Source: Robiginitalea aurantiaca (GTDB taxonomy: Bacteria; Bacteroidota; Bacteroidia; Flavobacteriales; Flavobacteriaceae). From it: a stretch of 64,000 bases of DNA. Where the stretch lies: positions 44,229-108,228 of the forward strand of contig NZ_JAUDUY010000007.1 in assembly GCF_030380815.1 (NCBI RefSeq), given 5' to 3'. Shown piece by piece: positions 62,264 to 64,000 of this stretch. The notes under the pieces are model-generated. The model searched no databases and was not told the DNA's origin. It saw nothing but the letters and a program-made list of their open reading frames with translations. A program made the translations under genes and the position numbers. Position 1 is the first letter of the stretch. Every line of letters begins with the position of its first letter.

Positions 62264-62945
62264 AAGACCCATTACGGATATATTTTTCGACCTGGACCAT
62301 ACGCTGTGGGATTTTGAAAGGAATTCGGCGCTTACGTACCAGCAGTTGTTTGAAGATTTTGAAGTCAAGGTCCCCCTTGAAGAATTTTTAGCGTTTTATG
62401 CCCCTTTGAACCTCGAGTTCTGGAAGGCATACCGGGAAGGAAGGATCAGCAAGGAAAAACTGCGGTATGAGCGCCTGAAAACCGTCTTTGACCGGATGGG
62501 GATCGGGGTATCCGATACGCAAATCAACCATCTGTCGCTGGCTTATATCGAGAATCTTTCAACCCATACCCACCTTATTCCCCATTGCCTGGAGACCCTT
62601 CAATACCTGAGTAAGACATATAAAATGCACATCATTACCAATGGTTTTGAAGAAGTACAGGCTCGTAAGCTTAAGAACAGCGGAATCCATCACTATTTTT
62701 CAGAGGTTATCGATGCCGACCGCGCGGGTGTAAAGAAACCCGATCCGCGAATCTTTAAAATGGCGGTTGAGGTAACCGGGATCAGACCGGAAACCGGTGT
62801 CATGATCGGGGATAATTTTGAAGCGGATATACAAGGGGCCCGGGCCGTGGGGTTACAGGCACTTCACTTTAATGTTCACGATGAACCCTCGCACGGGGTC
62901 TGCCCAATGATTTTCAATCTTCAGCAAATACGCATTTACTTATAG
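62256..62945 (+). CDS. HAD-family hydrolase (YjjG/YfnB nucleotidase-like)
   Basis: A 229-residue HAD phosphatase with motif I FFDLDHTLWDF (Asp nucleophile and acid/base), motif II IITNGF, Lys in AGVKKPDPRIF and motif IV GDNFEADI. It is close in layout to pyrimidine nucleotidases YjjG and YfnB that clean up non-canonical nucleotides. It overlaps the upstream gene by eight bases, so it is translationally coupled. Confidence 0.88.
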   Translation: MLKRPITDIFFDLDHTLWDFERNSALTYQQLFEDFEVKVPLEEFLAFYAPLNLEFWKAYREGRISKEKLRYERLKTVFDRMGIGVSDTQINHLSLAYIENLSTHTHLIPHCLETLQYLSKTYKMHIITNGFEEVQARKLKNSGIHHYFSEVIDADRAGVKKPDPRIFKMAVEVTGIRPETGVMIGDNFEADIQGARAVGLQALHFNVHDEPSHGVCPMIFNLQQIRIYL

Positions 62946-63086
62946 TATTTCTTTCATAATGCGGGGGCAAACCCACTCATCGGCTTTCAAAAGCCAGGTC
63001 TTTTCGTGGGGTATTGGGCAGGGAATTCGAACCGCATAGGCATCCTGCTACCCGGTTTTTCGCTTTACGGTTCGCGCTAAATGAAC

Positions 63087-63094
63087 TATCTTCG
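63087..63094 (+). promoter_or_regulatory. -7 box of the 63.1-kb gene
   Basis: TATCTTCG, one mismatch to TAnnTTTG, 26 bases before ATG 63120. Confidence 0.5.
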
Positions 63095-63119
63095 ACCCGT
63101 TAATGAAGGTACTTAGAGC

Positions 63120-63971
63120 ATGTTAAAATTCTTTTGCACTATTGGTTTGATCGTTCTGTTTGCCCTTCCCGGGCAGGCTCAATTAGATGGATACAAATAC
63201 ATTGTTGTTCCCAAAAAGTTCGATGGGTTCAAAAATGAGAATCAATTCCGGACCAGTACACAGATCAAGCATCTCTTTACACAGAACGGGTTCACGGCTA
63301 TATACGACGATCAGATTACCCCTGATCTGGCCGAAGATCCCTGTAAGGGCCTTCGCGTTTTACTGCTTGACAATTCATCGCTCCTTGCAACCAAAGTGAC
63401 CCTTGGTCTGCGCGACTGTAATGGGGTTACCGTTTACGAATCGGCAGAGGGACGAAGCAAATCAAAAGAATACGAGACTGCTTTCAGGCAGGCGATTAAC
63501 GAAGCATTTTTCAGCTTTACGGAATTGGGTTATGCTTATAAACTATCGGAGGCTGCCGAGGCAAAAGCGACGGAATCTCAGGAAGCGACTCCTGAACCTG
63601 CTGAAGAAACTGTAGTTACAGCGGTTGCTGCCGTACCAGCAGTAAAAGAAACAGTACAGGAACCCACCCAGGATGGGAATGCTGCCGGGATTACTACCGG
63701 GGCGGTTGCTGCTACAGGGATTGCCGTAGGTGTTCAGGGTGAAGCCGGGGAGGAAATTTGGTATGCACAACCCACTGAGAATGGCTACCAACTCGTAGAC
63801 AGCACGCCCAGGGTTCGCATGAAATTACTTAAAACCGCTCAGGAAGATACTTTTATTGCCACGATTGACGATGCGCCCATGGGTATGGTTTACAAAAAGG
63901 ACGGGCAGTGGTGGCACGAATTCTTTAAGGATGGGAAAACGGAGGTGCAACCCTTGAAATTGAAATTCTAA
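63120..63971 (+). CDS. Conserved flavobacterial exported protein
   Basis: A 283-residue secreted or periplasmic protein. Signal peptide MLKFFCTIGLIVLFALPGQAQ. Residues 22-140 form an alpha/beta domain starting GYKYIVVPKKFDGFKNENQF; a low-complexity Ala/Glu/Thr/Val segment (about 148-210) follows; then a short beta domain (WYAQPTENGYQLVDSTPRVR ... MGMVYKKDGQWWHEFFKDGK). It matches a family I associate with Flavobacteriia, but its function is unknown. Only two cysteines lie in the mature domain (CKG and LRDC), possibly a disulfide. Confidence 0.75.
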   Translation: MLKFFCTIGLIVLFALPGQAQLDGYKYIVVPKKFDGFKNENQFRTSTQIKHLFTQNGFTAIYDDQITPDLAEDPCKGLRVLLLDNSSLLATKVTLGLRDCNGVTVYESAEGRSKSKEYETAFRQAINEAFFSFTELGYAYKLSEAAEAKATESQEATPEPAEETVVTAVAAVPAVKETVQEPTQDGNAAGITTGAVAATGIAVGVQGEAGEEIWYAQPTENGYQLVDSTPRVRMKLLKTAQEDTFIATIDDAPMGMVYKKDGQWWHEFFKDGKTEVQPLKLKF

Positions 63972-64000
63972 AGCTCGTATTTACCTTTCCACCGTTTTTG

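Overview
The window comes from the chromosome of a marine-type Flavobacteriaceae bacterium (Bacteroidota). Evidence: gliding and type IX secretion genes gldJ and porV, a surface protease with a type IX sorting domain, Bacteroidota lipoprotein signals, recurrent TAnnTTTG-like -7 promoter boxes with very short leaders, and typical flavobacterial neighbourhoods (murF-gldJ, porV-cdd-pdhA-pdhC). Base composition looks close to half GC by eye. I saw no prophage, insertion sequence, CRISPR array or rRNA; there is one tRNA.

Layout. 1-5.2 kb: the end of an S8 protease with hexapeptide NGFSLx repeats, then a GH32 fructan hydrolase. 5.2-27.5 kb: an accessory stress region with an Mla-type lipid ABC transporter, a secreted PepSY-like protein, a three-gene operon (flavin reductase-like, M20 peptidase, DUF1611-like NTPase), DUF2267, deoC, three tandem-UspA proteins, pta-ackA, a degenerate sigma-like protein, YtxH/holin-family/small membrane-associated proteins, a receiver-Crp/Fnr response regulator, a 1101-residue LOV/PAS/GAF histidine kinase, a patatin phospholipase and Hsp20. 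27.5-36 kb: tRNA-Val, murF, gldJ, porV, cdd, pdhA, pdhC. 36-64 kb: mostly housekeeping (M28 peptidase, SprT, manC, DUF389, a second mlaEF, pafA, gcvP, ECF sigma with zinc-finger partner, M3 peptidase, purEK, an HPRT-adenylate kinase fusion, obg, mpl, radC and others).

The most interesting system is in the 5-27.5 kb region. Ten copies of a 12-bp palindrome, TGAY-N4-RTCA, lie between genes there. In nine, a TAnnTTTA-like -7 box begins exactly 23 nt beyond the palindrome on the side facing a gene, which puts the palindrome centre near -41.5, the class II activator position of Crp/Fnr proteins. Genes served: mlaEFD, the PepSY-like gene, DUF2267, uspA1-uspA2, uspA3, the sigma-like gene, ytxH-holin, hsp20, and the kinase-regulator operon itself. 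The encoded regulator has a phosphoreceiver, a cNMP-binding-type fold and an HTH whose recognition helix (ETVIR) is FNR-like, matching the FNR-like half-site. Its partner kinase has a complete LOV motif (GKNCRFLQG), so blue light or flavin redox state is a plausible input. This predicts a self-contained, autoregulated light- or redox-responsive general stress regulon, comparable in logic to mycobacterial DosRST but built from different parts. Binding, light response and regulon membership are inferences from sequence.
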